Assembly (NCBI GenBank): GCA_049889395.1
Contig: JBMHDM010000025.1
Location: 1 to 34,791 of the forward strand
Direction of reading: 5' to 3'
Length of the DNA stretch: 34,791 nucleotides
Origin: UBA3537 sp049889395
GTDB lineage: Bacteria > Bacteroidota > Bacteroidia > Flavobacteriales > Flavobacteriaceae
Part shown: positions 32,721-34,791 of the stretch, piece by piece
Layout of the letters: every line of letters starts with the position of its first letter
Position numbering within the stretch: the stretch's first letter is position 1
Program-made: the position numbers and the translations under genes
Notes under the pieces: model-generated
Database searches by the model: none
Seen by the model: only the letters and a program-made list of their open reading frames with translations
Told to the model about the DNA's origin: nothing

Positions 32721-33998
32721 CTAAATATTTTTAACACTTGGAGGAATATTTAACTTTTTTAAATCAATATGAAGTTCTTTTTTAATTTTATTTAAGAGCG
32801 GTTTTATCTGCTTAAAAGGAAAGTCTTTATGATGCACTTGATTGTGAGGCACAATATCTTCTGAATGCTTGTAATATTTGAAATACATATTTTTATCTAT
32901 CAAATCAGATTTTTCAATTAATGGTGCTTTAAGAAAATCGTTTTGAACATCTAACACTAAATCAAGCTCTTGTTTTAAAAAGTCAAACCGATAAAATAGA
33001 TAAAACAAACCAAAATAATTTATGTTTGAAAGACTTCTAATGTGTCTAATATTAAGCGAGTTGAATTTATTGAAAGAAAAGCAGTTAATGATAATTTCAA
33101 CTTCACGGTTATCAAATTTTTTAGCTTTTAAAAACTCTACCAGCTTTGAATTATTTTCTTTCAACAACTCAAATTCTTTTTTAAGTTCCTTTTGGTTTTC
33201 GGTTTTGGTAGTTGTTTTTTTACCTTCAATTTTGAATCTATAATACTCATATTCTATCAATGTAAAGTATTGCTTTGGGTCAATTTTTAAATTGAGTTTG
33301 GAGTGTAGCGGACTGTGTAGTTCTAAAATTGTTTTTAATGTATCTCCATAGTTGAATATAAAACCAAAATCGTCAAAGCCACCTTGAAGTTGGAAAATGG
33401 TGCTTTGTGTAGATTCTAACAATTTAGCTTTCAATTCGGACTCAAGATTGTCCTTTAGTTCAGAATATAAACCAGTATCAATACTATTTTTGTTTTTGTA
33501 AAAATTATCTATTTTAAATTTTGTTGCTGATATAGTACTGTTGATTTGTTTTTGTAAATGATTAAGAAATTGCTGATAATAACTAATGTAACTATTAGGA
33601 TTTACACTTCGTAAGTCCAAATAATCATTAAAAAAAGAAATAATATCTTGAATTGATAAGTTTAACTTATGAGTCTCTCCCCAAGCAAAACCATCTTCAT
33701 TAATTTCATTTGGATAACCAAAACTAAACTCTTTGTATATAAAATCTTGTAAAAACTCAATTTCTTTATCAGTTATTAAATCATATAACGAACTAATTTT
33801 TGAAATAGGTTTATCTATATCAGTATCCCAAAGAAAATCCTCTACATTCAAAAACTTATTAATGGTATCTACAAAATCTTGATAAGTTAAAACGCTTTTA
33901 TCTTTTTTGTCAAAGAAATGTAATTCTGCATCACGAAATTCATCTCCGAGCAACAAAAGATGTATGCAAAAATCTGTTAAAATGTCTTTTTTATTCAT
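32721..33998 (-). CDS. Hypothetical 425-residue protein at the tRNA-proximal end
   Basis: I do not recognise this protein. I chose the ATG at 33998 (MNKKDILTDF); a TTG two codons upstream is also open. It has no signal or membrane helix and is rich in Lys, Glu, Asn, Phe and Tyr. Most of it is predicted helical by eye, with a coiled-coil-like stretch (about 265-295, KKEFELLKENNSKLVEFLKA) and a C-terminal segment with several histidines (HSEDIVPHNQVHHKDF). It stands alone at the end of the element near tRNA-Phe, where accessory or defence genes are often carried. No catalytic motif can be named. Confidence 0.6.
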   Translation of the reverse strand: MNKKDILTDFCIHLLLLGDEFRDAELHFFDKKDKSVLTYQDFVDTINKFLNVEDFLWDTDIDKPISKISSLYDLITDKEIEFLQDFIYKEFSFGYPNEINEDGFAWGETHKLNLSIQDIISFFNDYLDLRSVNPNSYISYYQQFLNHLQKQINSTISATKFKIDNFYKNKNSIDTGLYSELKDNLESELKAKLLESTQSTIFQLQGGFDDFGFIFNYGDTLKTILELHSPLHSKLNLKIDPKQYFTLIEYEYYRFKIEGKKTTTKTENQKELKKEFELLKENNSKLVEFLKAKKFDNREVEIIINCFSFNKFNSLNIRHIRSLSNINYFGLFYLFYRFDFLKQELDLVLDVQNDFLKAPLIEKSDLIDKNMYFKYYKHSEDIVPHNQVHHKDFPFKQIKPLLNKIKKELHIDLKKLNIPPSVKNI

Positions 33999-34578
33999 AA
34001 ACAAGAGCCAAAGAGGGAAGATGTACCTCTAAACCCCAAAATTAAGCATTTTAAAATAGCAAAATATAGATGATTTTTTATGTTTTGTTAGCCTCTATGC
34101 GCACGTATGACCTTTTTGAAGGGTAAACCGATTTTGTGCTTGGGTCAGATTTTGTCTAAAAAATGCTTAATAACGTGCGTTTTGCTTCAAATGACGTTTT
34201 TACTCCATAAAAGGTGCTTTTTGTGTTAGAAACTCATTTGTTATTAAATGTATGTTAAGCCTTATGAATAAAGAGGTTGAGCGATTTTTTACTATTTCAT
34301 TCCCTTATAACCTTTTTGATAGGTAAATACAAAATTTTAAAAGAGGCTATATCTCAAGATGAACCTTTTGATAATGAAGGGTATTTGAAGCTGTTTTTTT
34401 TAGTACCCCCTACCTTTTATTTGGCAGAAAATTAAATTGAAATGTTAAAGCAAAAAAGTTTTAGGATTCTAAAAGTTGTTTATTATTAAAACTTAACAGC
34501 TTACATCTTGCCAGTGCCTGTAAGTTTTCGTATATTTATTAAGCAAACAAAAAGTTTTCTACTAAAGTTCATTATTAG

Positions 34579-34596
34579 CACCCTGTCAAGCACCCT
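34579..34596 (+). repeat. Subterminal double CACCCT motif, right end
   Basis: CACCCTGTCAAGCACCCT differs at one base from 15472-15489. It lies 54 bp inside the right attachment site, in the same orientation as the left copy. Confidence 0.6.
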
Positions 34597-34604
34597 CAAA
34601 AACA

Positions 34605-34649
34605 AAAAAGCCTGCAATCTCTTTGTTTATAAAGGATTACAGACTTTTT
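34605..34649 (-). terminator. Element-borne terminator directly behind tRNA-Phe
   Basis: On the minus strand, AAAAAGTCTGTAATC (complement of 34635-34649) pairs with GATTGCAGGCTTTTT (complement of 34605-34619) over 15 bp, including two G-U wobbles, followed by a T-run. In plus-strand RNA the two wobbles would be A-C mismatches. It begins at the base next to the attachment core, 4 nt past the tRNA 3' end. Confidence 0.75.
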
Positions 34650-34652
34650 AAG

Positions 34653-34725
<73 letters not shown>

Positions 34726-34791
34726 CCGCATAATGCGACTGCAAATATAATGCAATTTTAGTTTCTCCAAAGTAAATTTTTAAAAAAATGG

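Larger units (their letters stand above)
34005..34649. other. 645-bp non-coding right end of the element
   Basis: No gene is seen. It holds two copies of ACCTTTTTGA-NN-GGTAAA (34110-34127 and 34310-34327) exactly 200 bp apart, the subterminal CACCCT motif (34579-34596) and a terminator-like hairpin (34605-34649) touching the attachment site. Together these suggest recombination or replication signals. The rest is AT-rich without clear structure. Confidence 0.5.

Noticed and set aside
32721..33998. RteC-type regulator of Bacteroides conjugative transposons
   Set aside because: The protein is much longer than RteC and I cannot see its conserved segments; position alone is not enough.

Overview
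The window looks like a chromosome segment from a marine-type Flavobacteriaceae member (phylum Bacteroidota). Supporting signs are low GC, two secreted proteins with C-terminal type IX secretion (T9SS) sorting domains, a DUF1800/DUF1501 gene pair, TAnnTTTG-type -7 promoter boxes, and no obvious Shine-Dalgarno sites. The genus cannot be told from the sequence alone.

Backbone, 1-15327. A P-II protein and an ammonium transporter (141-1728) form a nitrogen-sensing pair ending in a clear terminator. A LacI-family regulator (1805-2803) converges on a DUF1800-DUF1501 operon. A short single-strand DNA-binding protein is divergent from a small zinc-ribbon protein (6228-7069). Then come a TPR protein, an M13 zinc metallopeptidase lipoprotein, a lipoprotein plus a 1126-residue Asp-box/BNR T9SS protein, and a threonine-dehydrogenase-like SDR enzyme (14275-15225).

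Integrated element, about 15328-34664 (19.3 kb). It sits in the 3' end of a tRNA-Phe gene. The intact tRNA is at the right end (34653-34725, minus strand), and a 15-bp copy of its 3' end (aagtggtacctccag) marks the left end. Just inside both ends lies a near-identical 18-bp double motif in direct orientation, the kind of site an integrase arm domain could bind. The left end carries a tyrosine recombinase. The right end carries an excisionase-like HTH protein, a small unknown protein, a VirE_N/PriCT primase-like protein and a 427-residue protein I cannot assign. No relaxase or conjugation gene is visible, so the element resembles a small NBU-like island and not a self-transmissible one.

Cargo, about 16.9-30.0 kb. 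Two small unknown genes follow a striking 155-nt nested palindrome. Then comes a heavy-metal module: HYC_CC_PP protein, CusA-like RND pump, TolC-like outer-membrane channel, HMBD lipoprotein, HMA-MauE membrane protein, CusB-like adaptor, Fur-family regulator, DUF6660-like protein, TonB-dependent receptor and an isoprenylcysteine-methyltransferase-like membrane protein. The pump's TM4 signature and its transport methionine point to monovalent metals (Cu+/Ag+). The Fur-family gene overlaps the adaptor gene. Immediately after it, and again after the receptor gene, lies the same 44-bp promoter/operator (34 of 44 identical) with a TGCAA-N5-TTGCA palindrome over the -33 region. This suggests the Fur-like protein controls the DUF6660-receptor operon and the methyltransferase gene.

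The most notable structural observation is at the tRNA junction. The chromosome's own terminator for tRNA-Phe appears stranded at the left end, and the element supplies a replacement terminator directly behind the tRNA. That replacement pairs fully, with two G-U wobbles, only in RNA read in the tRNA direction.
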